64,000 nt of DNA from Microcaldota archaeon (GTDB taxonomy: Archaea; Micrarchaeota; Micrarchaeia; Micrarchaeales; CABMGC01), in NCBI GenBank assembly GCA_028867025.1, contig JAGWHC010000001.1, positions 375,695-439,694 of the forward strand, written 5' to 3'. The position numbers and the translations under genes are program-made. Numbering within the stretch: the stretch's first letter is position 1; each line of letters starts with the position of its first letter. Below the pieces are notes generated by a model, which did not search any database, was not told the DNA's origin, and saw only the letters and a list, made by a program, of their open reading frames with translations. Of the stretch, positions 8,650-16,425 are shown piece by piece.

Positions 8650-8988
8650 ATGGCCAGAAGAGAAAGGGGCGAGGACGGCATCTGGATGATAAGAAAGGTC
8701 ATGAGCAAGCCGAACTTCGCTGTGCTCAAGCTGCTGATGGAGAAATCTCCAAGGACCACGAGAGAGCTCTACCAGATGCTAGGAAAGAGCTTCACCAGGA
8801 AAACGCTGATTATAACGCTCAGGAACCTGTCTATGAACCTGAACGTGCTCCAGCCGACTCATATACGCACGGAGCGCGGCTACGACCTCGGCTACGGGAT
8901 AAACCCAAAACTGAAGGACGTGGTCAAGCTTGTGGAAAAATGCGAAGGCATAGTTGAAAACGTGTCTTCGGGCCAGAAGAGCACCTAA
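8650..8988 (+). CDS. Small winged-helix DNA-binding protein (putative transcription regulator)
   Basis: A 112-residue basic protein. The core (about 17-75) reads as helix-turn-helix plus wing: NFAVLKLLMEKSPRTTREL is the scaffold, LYQMLGKSFTRKTLIITLRN the recognition helices. I chose ATG 8650 because the TATA box at 8619 would make this a leaderless mRNA; an earlier in-frame TTG at 8629 lies too close to the TATA box. It is divergent from the pilus operon, so it may regulate that operon. Target and ligand are unknown. Confidence 0.6.
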   Translation: MARRERGEDGIWMIRKVMSKPNFAVLKLLMEKSPRTTRELYQMLGKSFTRKTLIITLRNLSMNLNVLQPTHIRTERGYDLGYGINPKLKDVVKLVEKCEGIVENVSSGQKST

Positions 8989-9009
8989 GTTTTCCTAGGA
9001 GCGTCTTGC

Positions 9010-9204
9010 ATGGGCGACAAGAAAAAATACAAGGTAACCCTCAACGGAGAAGGGTTCAGCTACACAGTTGTCGTGGAAGCGGGGGAAAAGGCGACTATGC
9101 TGGAGTTCAAGGAGCTGGCGATAAAGAAGATAAAGGAGCAGTACAAGGTCGACGTCCCCAGCGATATAGTAGTAGACCTCGAGTTCGAGATAGCTAACGA
9201 TTAG
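9010..9204 (+). CDS. Small uncharacterised protein, 64 aa
   Basis: A 64-residue acidic/basic protein with a beta-hairpin start (KKYKVTLNGEGFSYTVVVEAG) followed by an amphipathic helix and a last strand (DIVVDLEFEIAND), which suggests a small beta-grasp-like or alpha/beta fold. It lies 21 nt downstream of the winged-helix gene on the same strand, probably on one mRNA. No family is recognised. It converges with the flavin reductase gene and overlaps its end by 4 nt. Confidence 0.55.
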   Translation: MGDKKKYKVTLNGEGFSYTVVVEAGEKATMLEFKELAIKKIKEQYKVDVPSDIVVDLEFEIAND

Positions 9205-9941
9205 CCCCATACGTCAGCGCTGATCCTGTTCGCAGGCACTCCAAGAGCGGCGAGCGCATCCTTCACTGCCTTGACAAAGGGCAGAGGACCGCATACGTAT
9301 GTCATTCTCTCGGGGAAGTCCGGCGCATATTTTTGTATCATCGCAGAATCCACGTGTCCAGTCTGCCCCGTCCACCCGTCCCCCTGGGCCGGTCTTGTCA
9401 CGGTAACAGTGAGTTTGAGGTTCAGCGCCTGCTCCATCTGCCCAAGTTCCTGCTTTCTGATTACCTCTCCCGGGTACTTGACGCTGTAAAGCATTTTCAC
9501 ATCGGTCTTGTCTCTGCGGATGCGCATGTGCCTGAGCATAGACATGAATGGCGCAAGGCCCGTTCCCCCTGCTATGAAAAGAACCTTGCTGTCCTTCGCC
9601 GGGTCAAAACGGAACTGGCCGCTGGGCCCCCTGAGTACGAACTGGTCGTTCATTTCCACATCATTGAAATGACTCCTGCCGATGTGTTCCCCGTGCGTGG
9701 GATTCTTTATCACAAAGAATTCCATGTTCTCTGAAGATGGGTCCGAGGCTATGGAGAACGCCCTGCCCACGTGCCTTTCTCCAGTCTGCTTGTCAAACCC
9801 AATGATCATCATGAACATGCCAGGGTCGAAGTCGTTCCGCATGCCATCGTCTGGGCGCATGCGGATTATGAGCACCTCCTGAGTCTCGTCAATCTTCTCG
9901 CTTATCAGGTATTTTCTCTCCACTACCGGATAGTCAGTCAT
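9201..9941 (-). CDS. Ferredoxin-NADP reductase family FAD/NAD(P)-binding oxidoreductase
   Basis: A 246-residue protein of the FNR superfamily. The FAD-binding beta-barrel has GRAFSIAS (about 59-66), equivalent to the RxYS motif. The nucleotide domain has GGTGLAP (125-131), and the C-terminal YVCGP (about 214) is the conserved NAD(P)H-domain signature. It likely transfers electrons between NAD(P)H and an iron-sulfur or flavin partner. No iron-sulfur subunit is visible next to it, so it is more like a stand-alone reductase than a dihydroorotate dehydrogenase subunit. Confidence 0.88.
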   Translation of the reverse strand: MTDYPVVERKYLISEKIDETQEVLIIRMRPDDGMRNDFDPGMFMMIIGFDKQTGERHVGRAFSIASDPSSENMEFFVIKNPTHGEHIGRSHFNDVEMNDQFVLRGPSGQFRFDPAKDSKVLFIAGGTGLAPFMSMLRHMRIRRDKTDVKMLYSVKYPGEVIRKQELGQMEQALNLKLTVTVTRPAQGDGWTGQTGHVDSAMIQKYAPDFPERMTYVCGPLPFVKAVKDALAALGVPANRISADVWG

Positions 9942-10014
9942 TTGGCTGTCACCAATTCAACGTAATATGGAATTAAAGCGAATAAATAAATACCGCTCAA
10001 ACAAATGGCTCGTC

Positions 10015-10803
10015 ATGGGGGAACTTGATTCAATACAAAGGGACGGTGCTTCCGGCAACGCCGAGCTTTTAGACGCTGACGATACGCTGTTTCCAAACAC
10101 CAACAGGTACGAGGAAGCCAAGGTAAAAATGAAGGCGATTTTCGAAAAGGTCGGATTCGACCCGAACTACGCGGTAGCAAAGTTTGAGGAGATAGATCAT
10201 AACGGCGTCAAGAAATTCGGATTCTCTTCCAAACGCTTCCCAACTTCAATGGTAGACACCTACAAGCAACTTTGCGGCGAAAGGGACATGATCCCGAATC
10301 CCGTGATAGAGAAGCAGTTGTTCGAAATAGGCAGCGAGGTGTTCGAGGGCCCGTGGGAGCTGTTCCCGTGGGTGCGCGAAACGCTCGATGCGCTCAAGGA
10401 GAGGGGCGACAAGCTGATAATTCTCACGGCGGGGGACAGAAAGGTGCAGAAGAAAAAGATCATGTCATTGGGCCTAGACGAACTGGTGGACGCTTATGAG
10501 ATAGTGGGCATGAAGGACGCAAACACATTCGCAGAAGTGATTTCCAAGTATAAGCTCGACAGGGACTCGACCACGATGATCGGGAACAGCCTCAAGAGCG
10601 ACATACTTCCCGCACGACAGGCTGGAATAAAAGCAGTGCTGATCCACGTTGATACCTGGAGCTTCGAAAGGCTGAACGAGGACCAGACAAAGGAACTGGC
10701 AAGGCTTGGCTACAAGGAAGTAAGCAGCTTCGCCGAGATACTCAGGGTTTTGCCCCCAAACGGTCACAAGAAGATTGAGCCAGCAGAGCGGGTTAAGAAC
10801 TAG
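10015..10803 (+). CDS. HAD superfamily hydrolase (phosphatase)
   Basis: A 262-residue HAD phosphatase if started at ATG 10015; an ATG at 9967 would add 16 residues. The later start is favoured by an AT-rich TATA-like stretch about 25 nt upstream. Motif I is LLDADDTLF (nucleophile and acid aspartates), motif II is ILTAGD, a lysine follows in QKKKIMSLGL, and motif IV is MIGNSLKSDI. A helical cap lies between motifs I and II. It probably dephosphorylates a small phosphomonoester. The specific substrate cannot be read from the sequence. Confidence 0.8.
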   Translation: MGELDSIQRDGASGNAELLDADDTLFPNTNRYEEAKVKMKAIFEKVGFDPNYAVAKFEEIDHNGVKKFGFSSKRFPTSMVDTYKQLCGERDMIPNPVIEKQLFEIGSEVFEGPWELFPWVRETLDALKERGDKLIILTAGDRKVQKKKIMSLGLDELVDAYEIVGMKDANTFAEVISKYKLDRDSTTMIGNSLKSDILPARQAGIKAVLIHVDTWSFERLNEDQTKELARLGYKEVSSFAEILRVLPPNGHKKIEPAERVKN

Positions 10804-10806
10804 CCT

Positions 10807-11709
10807 CTACATGCTTTTTTCAGACAGGTACATAATGATAGCCTGCTCGAGCAGCAGCTTGTTCTTTGCCTGCTCCCACACTATGCTCCTGGAACCCTCA
10901 AGCACATCCGCGGTTATCTCCTGTCCTCTGAATGCCGGAAGCGGGTGCATGACAAGCGCATCCTTGTCAGCGTACTTGAGCGCATTCGCGTTTACCTGAT
11001 ATTTTGCAAACGCTTTTCTCCTCTTCTCTGCCTCGTCTTCGTTGCCCATGCTCACGAATGTGTCGGTGTAGACTATGTCAACGTTCGCAAGTCCGTCCTC
11101 CATAGTGTCGTATATGTCCACCACCCCGTACTCCCTCGACCTTGTGAGATACTCAGGATTGGCCGGATAGTCCTTCGGGCCTACGAGCGCCATCTCCGCG
11201 CCGAGCTTGACAGCTGCAAGCATGAGTGAATTGCAGGTGTTCTGCGCTATGTCCCCTACGAACGCTATGCGCACACCCTTAATCCTCCTTTTCGCATTCG
11301 AGACGGTGTAGAGGTCAGCCATCGCCTGTGTCGGGTGCTCCAGATCAGTGAGCGCGTTCACTACAGGGATTGTTGACGCATTCGCGAACTCGACAAGATC
11401 CTCGTGATGATACATCCTCGCGGCTACGAAATCAACATAAAGGCTGAGCATCCTGGCGGTGTCGGACACCGGCTCGCCCCTTGACATCTGCGAGGTCTTG
11501 GCGTCTATGTAGATAGACCTGCCCCCGAGTCTGCCCATGGCCACCTCGAACGAGACGCGTGTCCTAGTGGAAGGTTTCTCAAACAGGAGCGCGAGCGTGG
11601 AGCCCTCTTTAAGCGAGACTGTGGACTTGCCGAGGCTTATCTCGTCGGCTATGTCGAATACCTCATTCATCTGGTCCCTTGAAAAATCGTTTACGCTAAG
11701 GAAGTGCAT
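10807..11709 (-). CDS. Ornithine-carbamoyltransferase-like protein with altered active site
   Basis: A 300-residue member of the aspartate/ornithine carbamoyltransferase family. The carbamoyl-phosphate loop is KPSTRTRVSFE, followed by SRGEPVSDTARML, which is OTC-like. The usual HPCQ of OTC is HPTQ (EHPTQAMADLYT). The OTC-like SMG loop is present (DTFVSMGNED). However, the OTC signature HCLPA reads HPLPAFRGQEIT, so the ornithine-binding cysteine is proline, as in aspartate transcarbamoylases. I chose ATG 11709 (GTGAG just upstream) over TTG 11724. It ends an operon with S8e and an unknown gene. The amino substrate is uncertain. Confidence 0.75.
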   Translation of the reverse strand: MHFLSVNDFSRDQMNEVFDIADEISLGKSTVSLKEGSTLALLFEKPSTRTRVSFEVAMGRLGGRSIYIDAKTSQMSRGEPVSDTARMLSLYVDFVAARMYHHEDLVEFANASTIPVVNALTDLEHPTQAMADLYTVSNAKRRIKGVRIAFVGDIAQNTCNSLMLAAVKLGAEMALVGPKDYPANPEYLTRSREYGVVDIYDTMEDGLANVDIVYTDTFVSMGNEDEAEKRRKAFAKYQVNANALKYADKDALVMHPLPAFRGQEITADVLEGSRSIVWEQAKNKLLLEQAIIMYLSEKSM

Positions 11710-11713
11710 GTTC

Positions 11714-12190
11714 TCACGATCCAAATATGAAGCCCAGGCCCTGGTCTGATTTCTGCCTCTCGTGCTCTATGCCGTCGATGATCTGGTTCTCTATCTCCTT
11801 GGGCGCGCGCTGCAATGACGTTATGCTCTTCTTCAGCTTGGCCTCCCCCGCCTCCAAGAAGGCGTCGTCTGCGCTAAGGTACAGGTAGCTCTTCTCCCTG
11901 TCGAGCCCGAGCGACACGCCGTCCTTTATCTGATAGTCCTGCCTGGCGAATATGATGTTGAGCTCCTTGTCGTTCTTGAGCTTGTCCATGGCAGCCTCCG
12001 CTGCCTTCTTCTTCTCCGATGCCTCCTGCGCGAGCTCCGGATGCTTCTTCATGTACTCGGCATCGTCCCACTCCTTCGGCATCTTGGGTATGAAGTTCGG
12101 GTCTAGGTATGGGTCGTACTCAAGTAGTTTTTTCAGTGTAGTAACATCAGACGAGTTGAGAACGTAGACTCTTGCGGGTATCAAATTCAC
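11714..12190 (-). CDS. Uncharacterised protein, 158 aa
   Basis: A soluble 158-residue protein with a charged central coiled-coil-like helix (about 50-80, EASEKKKAAEAAMDKLKNDK) flanked by mixed segments. No family is recognised. The GTG start overlaps the S8e stop (GTGA, 4 nt), so it is translationally coupled to a ribosomal protein gene. Its end lies beside the start of the carbamoyltransferase-like gene. Its place behind S8e hints at a translation-related or housekeeping role, but that is inference only. Confidence 0.55.
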   Translation of the reverse strand: MNLIPARVYVLNSSDVTTLKKLLEYDPYLDPNFIPKMPKEWDDAEYMKKHPELAQEASEKKKAAEAAMDKLKNDKELNIIFARQDYQIKDGVSLGLDREKSYLYLSADDAFLEAGEAKLKKSITSLQRAPKEIENQIIDGIEHERQKSDQGLGFIFGS

Positions 12191-12585
12191 CCTTCTATGA
12201 GCATGGCGTTTATGCTGCCTTCCTGTCCGGGTCTGTTTGTCACCCTCGCCTTTCCAAGCTCCGTGTTTATCACCGCGCCCTTGGTTATTATGCCAAGCCT
12301 CGCGAAGTTCCTGTTGTCCCTAGACTCCATCACTCCGGTTATCTTCGTTTTCTTATAGCCCTGCTTGGTAAGCACGTTCGCAAAAGCCGCGTACTTTACC
12401 GCGTCCTTAATCCTGCCTCCCCTCGCGCGCACCCTGAAGAGCGTGTCCTTCTCTCCTGCCTTTGAGGCAGCGAAATATCCGCCCGACTCGCTCCTTCGCT
12501 TGTCCCTTATCTTGCTCTTCTGCTTGCCGCTGCCTGAAGAGGCACGGTCTGACTTTCCATGCAATTGTGCACCGAACTGACTCAT
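12187..12585 (-). CDS. rps8e: 30S ribosomal protein S8e
   Basis: A 132-residue archaeal/eukaryotic-type ribosomal protein. The N-terminus is rich in basic residues (KQKSKIRDKRRSESGG) and the C-terminus carries VINTELGKARVTNRPGQEG, the S8e signature. I chose ATG 12585; the frame is open further upstream but crosses the promoter and the divergent gene. A TATA box lies at 12608-12615, about 25 nt away, so the mRNA is probably leaderless or nearly so. It leads a three-gene operon. Confidence 0.93.
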   Translation of the reverse strand: MSQFGAQLHGKSDRASSGSGKQKSKIRDKRRSESGGYFAASKAGEKDTLFRVRARGGRIKDAVKYAAFANVLTKQGYKKTKITGVMESRDNRNFARLGIITKGAVINTELGKARVTNRPGQEGSINAMLIEG

Positions 12586-12607
12586 GATACCACAAACAAA
12601 GAATATG

Positions 12608-12615
12608 TTATATAG
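12608..12615. promoter_or_regulatory. Shared bidirectional TATA box (S8e and Cgi121-like gene)
   Basis: TTATATAG reads as a TATA box on both strands. It lies about 25 nt before the S8e ATG (12585, minus strand) and about 25 nt before a TTG at 12638 (plus strand) that begins the Cgi121-like protein. Both messages would be nearly leaderless. One near-palindromic TATA element may serve both directions. Confidence 0.5.
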
Positions 12616-12637
12616 ATTAACGCGGAAAGGGTTTTTA

Positions 12638-13102
12638 TTGATTCTGGTGTCGAGGTTGCAGAGAGAAATTGTCGAGTTCAAAGTAAAGCCAGTTCTGTAC
12701 CTTTGCAGCAGCAAAAAGGAGATAGCCGCATTGGTTGAAGCCTCGAAGCGCATCTCAAAAGGCTCAAGTATAGTTTTGCTCCTTGACAACAGCGAACGCG
12801 CAGCGGCAAGGGTGCTTCCTGCCTACGCGAACGCGGCCATCAGGCTCAGCGAGGGCATTGCGAGATCGAACAGCATGCAGACAGAGATGCTGCTTCTCAC
12901 GTGCGGCACTATGAACATAGGCAAAGCGCTAAGAGAGTGCGGCGCAAAGAGGAGTAGCGGATTTTTTGTCTTTGCCTCAAGCCAAAAACTGTTTGAAAAA
13001 TTCTCCAAAGCAAACAAAATAGCCGACGCAAAGGGTGTTGACCTAAAAATGGATCTGAAAATTGCAGGCGATGTCACTTTAACGGAATTATCAAACGGTT
13101 AG
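12638..13102 (+). CDS. Probable KEOPS complex subunit Cgi121-like protein
   Basis: A 154-residue protein if started at TTG 12638, which lies at the leaderless distance from the TATA box at 12608; GTG 12647 is an alternative. The central helix region (AYANAAIRLSEGIARSNSM) and the following TEMLLLTCGTMNIGKALRECG resemble the Cgi121 region that binds Bud32 and tRNA 3' ends, where family members read like LLYLSGERQI-xx-AL. Cgi121 is an accessory subunit of the KEOPS complex for tRNA t6A37. Sua5, the preceding enzyme of that pathway, is at 15763. The match is by pattern only. Confidence 0.5.
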   Translation: MILVSRLQREIVEFKVKPVLYLCSSKKEIAALVEASKRISKGSSIVLLLDNSERAAARVLPAYANAAIRLSEGIARSNSMQTEMLLLTCGTMNIGKALRECGAKRSSGFFVFASSQKLFEKFSKANKIADAKGVDLKMDLKIAGDVTLTELSNG

Positions 13103-13243
13103 CAAAGCTTTTTACGCAATCCGTCAAAAAATAAAACTTTTTATGCTTTTATAAGCAAAAGATTTCAGGGGCAGTGAACAAAAAGCCTGCTTACGGTTCT
13201 CCCCGATCCAGGTCATTTTTATTGTCCGCTACCCCACCCTTAC
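13103..13243. other. Convergent intergenic region with T-runs and an orphan TATA-like box
   Basis: About 140 nt separate two convergent genes. T-rich runs (CTTTTTA near 13109, ACTTTTTATG near 13137, ATTTTTATTG near 13216) fit terminators for both sides. TTTATAAG at 13148-13155 looks like a TATA box with no gene behind it. A short unassigned RNA at about 13176-13225 is possible, but I see no conserved structure. Confidence 0.3.
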
Positions 13244-13885
13244 CTATTCCTCGCTGAACTCAGCGTTCAGTATTTCGTATATTTTTCCTGCCTTCTTTTC
13301 TCCTATCTTCTCAACTTCCATTAGTTCGTCCGGCTCAGCTGAGACGACGTTTTTTATCGTCTTGAAGTGGCTGATCAGGGCCTTTGCGAGCTTCGGGCCT
13401 ATGCCGGGGATTGAGCTGAGTATGAGCAGCTGCCACTGCGCATTGCTGAACGCTCTCTTCGAGCCGAGCATTCTTGGCACGCGCTTCTCATCCTGCTCGC
13501 GCTCTGCAAGCCTGGCGAGAGTGCTCACAGTTTCCGCGGCATCCCTCGACCTTATCACCTGAACGTTGTAGTCGCTGTAGAGGCTGATTATCGCGCCCAG
13601 CACAACATTGGGATTCATCGTGAAATCAGATTCTTCGCCCTCGAGCAGCAGTATCGGCTTCTTGTATGTGCCGCTGAGCCTTTCTATCTGGTCGAAGAGC
13701 CTCGCGTTTATTACGGAGCTCTCGAAATCATGCACCGTCTTGCGCTCAACGCACATCCTCTCTGAGAGGATGTAGTCGCCCACCGGAAGCTGTGCGAAGT
13801 TGAGGAGTACGCCAGATCCGGAGAGGCCTTCAAGTATGTCGAGGTTCCTCTCCCTCTTGTCAACTATTATCTTCACTTCCCCCAT
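13244..13885 (-). CDS. XPF/Mus81-type structure-specific nuclease (short archaeal form)
   Basis: A 213-residue protein from ATG 13885 (the frame extends upstream to 13948, but that would overlap the divergent rio1 gene). The ERCC4 nuclease domain shows VDKRERN (about 8-14), GDYILSERMCVERKTVHDF (GDY and ERKxxxD catalytic motifs), and the C-terminal third holds two helix-hairpin-helix units (SSIPGIGPKLAKALI and VEKIGEKKAGKI). It cleaves branched DNA at replication forks or repair flaps as a dimer. There is no helicase domain, so it is the short XPF form rather than a Hef helicase-nuclease. Confidence 0.9.
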   Translation of the reverse strand: MGEVKIIVDKRERNLDILEGLSGSGVLLNFAQLPVGDYILSERMCVERKTVHDFESSVINARLFDQIERLSGTYKKPILLLEGEESDFTMNPNVVLGAIISLYSDYNVQVIRSRDAAETVSTLARLAEREQDEKRVPRMLGSKRAFSNAQWQLLILSSIPGIGPKLAKALISHFKTIKNVVSAEPDELMEVEKIGEKKAGKIYEILNAEFSEE

Positions 13886-13941
13886 CAAACCAGCAGAAGC
13901 GTGCGCTATATTGTTAATAGCTTGCTCAGGAATAAATACGT

Positions 13942-14700
13942 ATGGCACGACGCAGGAGCAGGGAAAAAGAGCCGAGCAAGGAGGACTACCAGCTCAAGGA
14001 GCAGCTGAAGATAGAGGAGGGCATATTCGACAACAGGACTGTGCTGCGCATAGGAAAGATGTTCAGCAAGGGCGTCGTAGCGAGCATGGAGTTCATAATA
14101 GCGCGTGGCAAGGAGGCCGACGTCTACCTTGCTGATGCGGGGGAGAAGGTAGGCAAGAACTTTGTGGCACTGAAGATATTCAGGCTTGAGAATGCCAGGT
14201 TCCAGAACCGCATAAAGTACATCGAGGGCGATCCCAGGTTCGGCAGAGTGAAGAATGACGTGTTCTCAATAGTCGCCACATGGTGCAAGAAGGAGTACGG
14301 AAACCTGCTTGTTGCAGAGGCGGCGGAGGTGCACGCGCCCAGGCCCTACGCGTTCAACGGCAACGTGCTCGCGATGGAGTTCATAGGCAGGGAAGGCAAG
14401 CCGTCAAAGAGGATGCGTGAGGAAACACTGGACGAACCGGAAAAGGTACTCGATATCATACTCGAAGACACACGCAAGCTCTACGCCAGCGAGCTGGTGC
14501 ATGCTGACCTGAGCGAATACAACATACTCATGCTCGACGGCATGCCGTACATGATAGACTTCGGCCAGGCCGTGCACATCAAGCATCCCGATTCGATGAG
14601 GTTTTTGGAGAGGGACGTGGCAAACATACTCCACTACTTCAGCAAAAAGTACGGGATAGAAAGAGACGGGCAGGAAACGCTGAGTGCGATCACTAAGTAG
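13942..14700 (+). CDS. rio1: RIO-type serine/threonine protein kinase Rio1
   Basis: A 252-residue atypical kinase involved in small-subunit ribosome maturation. The nucleotide loop reads ARGKEADVYLA, the RIO catalytic loop is LVHADLSEYNILM, and the metal-binding loop is MIDFGQAV. Insert and length match Rio1 rather than Rio2, which has an N-terminal winged helix. It is divergent from the XPF gene and converges with aIF1A, overlapping it by 8 nt. It sits in a translation-factor neighbourhood. Confidence 0.92.
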   Translation: MARRRSREKEPSKEDYQLKEQLKIEEGIFDNRTVLRIGKMFSKGVVASMEFIIARGKEADVYLADAGEKVGKNFVALKIFRLENARFQNRIKYIEGDPRFGRVKNDVFSIVATWCKKEYGNLLVAEAAEVHAPRPYAFNGNVLAMEFIGREGKPSKRMREETLDEPEKVLDIILEDTRKLYASELVHADLSEYNILMLDGMPYMIDFGQAVHIKHPDSMRFLERDVANILHYFSKKYGIERDGQETLSAITK

Positions 14701-15016
14701 GTACCTGTATGCCCCTTTCCTTAAGCCTGTCCCTGTCGCCTATGCTATAGCGCCATACTATGTCTCCGCGCTCGTTGCTCTGCACCACCCAGGGCTTGAC
14801 GAGCACCAGGTCGTTCTCCTTTATCCAGAACCTGCGCCTGAGCCTGCCCGGTATGCTGCACACGCGCTCGAAGCTGTCTGTGCATCTTATCTTGAATTTC
14901 GAGGCGCCCATTGCCTGCACCACAACTCCAACGATCTCGCCAGGTTGCGGTATCTTCAGCTCGTAGACCGGCGCCGGCCTCTTCCCTCCCCTTCCTCTTC
15001 CCCTGTAGAACGCCAA
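14693..15016 (-). CDS. Translation initiation factor 1A (aIF1A)
   Basis: A 107-residue OB-fold protein that binds the 30S A site during initiation. A basic Gly/Arg-rich N-terminus (MAFYRGRGRGGKRPAP) precedes the OB core: GEIVGVVVQAMGASKFKIRC, GRLRRRFWIKENDLVLVKPW and IVWRY, all eIF1A signatures. The gene lies 1 nt downstream of aIF2-beta on the same strand, so the two factors are co-expressed. Confidence 0.95.
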   Translation of the reverse strand: MAFYRGRGRGGKRPAPVYELKIPQPGEIVGVVVQAMGASKFKIRCTDSFERVCSIPGRLRRRFWIKENDLVLVKPWVVQSNERGDIVWRYSIGDRDRLKERGIQVPT

Positions 15017-15017
15017 A

Positions 15018-15440
15018 TCAAGACCTCTTCACAGTGTACCTCGCTCCGCAAGCCTCGCAGACAAGTGTTTCATAGCCGCGCTCCGTGCCCTCTATGTGCG
15101 TGTCTGGCTTGTGGCACTCCTTGCATACCACGTACGTCTCGAAGTATTTCTTCACCTTCTCGTTCAGCGCGGCGTTCTGCACCTTTGCGTTTATCGTTAG
15201 CTTCTGTTCGCCCACGCTGGCCGGAGCAGCAAGCTCCCTGCTAAGGTACTTTGCGATGTCGCTCTCCTCACGCCTTGCAGTATCCGCTATCTGGGAGAAG
15301 TTCCTGATTATTGTCTTGCTTCCCTGTATTATAGAGTCAACCTCCGGCACCTTGAAGTCCGACTTCTCTGCAGCAAGGCTCGGCAGCTGGGCGAAAGCCC
15401 TGTCGAGCAGTTGCTCATAGTTGGAATCCAAAAGGATCAC
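15018..15440 (-). CDS. Translation initiation factor 2 subunit beta (aIF2-beta)
   Basis: A 140-residue subunit of the initiator-tRNA carrier aIF2. The N-terminal helix region (YEQLLDRAFAQLP) and core are followed by a C-terminal C4 zinc ribbon: CKEC and CEAC, 18 residues apart. The start is a GTG at 15440, close to the SRP RNA promoter region. It forms an operon with aIF1A. Confidence 0.95.
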   Translation of the reverse strand: MILLDSNYEQLLDRAFAQLPSLAAEKSDFKVPEVDSIIQGSKTIIRNFSQIADTARREESDIAKYLSRELAAPASVGEQKLTINAKVQNAALNEKVKKYFETYVVCKECHKPDTHIEGTERGYETLVCEACGARYTVKRS

Positions 15441-15477
15441 GTGTATGATATGTTTTAGTGCTTATTAAGCTATTCGC

Positions 15478-15724
15478 CCAATGTGTAATCGCAGTAGGGA
15501 GGCGGGAAGCTAGGGGTTTCCCATTCCGCAAATCCCCTTCGGCGGGCCGCATGCCAGTCGGTTGCATTCGCGCATGTAGGGCCTACGCCAAAGCGTCGAG
15601 GTCTTGCCTCCAGTGGCGGTCTCACGCATGAACCGGGCCAGGCCGGAAGGAGCAACCCTAAGTGTGCGCGGCTGTGCTCTGGAGATACAGGGCTGAGCAG
15701 AGGCGTAGCCAACCTTCCATGCGT
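15478..15724 (+). ncRNA. ffs: Signal recognition particle RNA (archaeal 7S/SRP RNA), ends approximate
   Basis: No plausible protein covers this stretch. The 5' part holds TGTAATC (15483-15489), matching the conserved UGUNR element of the Alu domain, followed by GTAGGGAGGC, which resembles the Alu helix-4 region of 7SL RNA. The S domain shows helix 8 with a GGAA tetraloop at 15645-15648 inside GGCCAGGCCGGAAGGAGCAA, the SRP54-binding signature, and flanking GGG/CCC pairs. The RNA directs ribosomes making membrane proteins to SecY. Both ends are uncertain by about 20 nt. Confidence 0.8.
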
Positions 15725-15762
15725 AAATGTGGCTACTCTGGCTCCTGCTGCACGTGAGCCTG

Positions 15763-16371
15763 ATGGTAAGAATCATTAAAGCAAGCGCAGCTGCGGTAAG
15801 CGAATGTGCCCGCGCACTGTCGGAGGGAAAGATGATAGCATACCCTACGGAAACGGTGTACGGGTTGGGAGTCGATGCCACGAACAGGGAGGCGCTCAGG
15901 AGGCTCTTTCAGGTAAAGAAAAGGGACGAGGGCAAACCATCTTCTGTGGCTGTCGCTGACGTGGAGAAAGCCAAGGAAATCGCAGTGTTCAATAGCATAG
16001 CCGAAAGGCTCGCGAGAAAATTTCTTCCAGGCCCCCTTACTCTGGTCGTGAAGGCGATAGCGCCGATGCCCCTCATATCGCTGAACGGTAAAATCGGGAT
16101 AAGGGTGCCCAGCAGCAGCTTTTCGCAGGAACTCCTGAGGCACTTCCCAAATCCCATAACAGCAACATCAGCCAACATCTCAGGAATCGAGAGCATAACA
16201 CGCGCATCAGATCTTGACAAGAAACTTGCTGAATCCGTAGACATAATTGTGGACAGCGTAGAGTCGAAATACAGACAAGGTTCTACCGTAGTCGAAACTC
16301 TTGATTCGAGCTATAGGATTTTAAGGGAGGGCGCCATCTCCTCTAAAGATCTAGAGGCGGCGCTTTACTGA
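15763..16371 (+). CDS. sua5: Threonylcarbamoyl-AMP synthase (Sua5/YrdC)
   Basis: A 202-residue YrdC-domain enzyme that makes threonylcarbamoyl-AMP from threonine, bicarbonate and ATP, the first step of tRNA t6A37 synthesis. Conserved motifs: YPTETVYGLGVDA, KKRDEGKPS (the KxR...S loop), FLPGPLTLVV, IGIRVPS and ITATSANISG. I chose ATG 15763 (GTGAG upstream). No separate C-terminal Sua5 domain is present, so it is the short YrdC form. It follows the SRP RNA gene on the same strand. Confidence 0.93.
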   Translation: MVRIIKASAAAVSECARALSEGKMIAYPTETVYGLGVDATNREALRRLFQVKKRDEGKPSSVAVADVEKAKEIAVFNSIAERLARKFLPGPLTLVVKAIAPMPLISLNGKIGIRVPSSSFSQELLRHFPNPITATSANISGIESITRASDLDKKLAESVDIIVDSVESKYRQGSTVVETLDSSYRILREGAISSKDLEAALY

Positions 16372-16425
16372 AAAGTTTCACATCAACACTTAAAAAGGCC
16401 CGGACAAAACACCTACCGTGCAAGC

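Noticed and set aside
15470-15881. Protein-coding frames over the SRP RNA
   Set aside because: The sequence carries SRP RNA signatures and the frames have no protein features.
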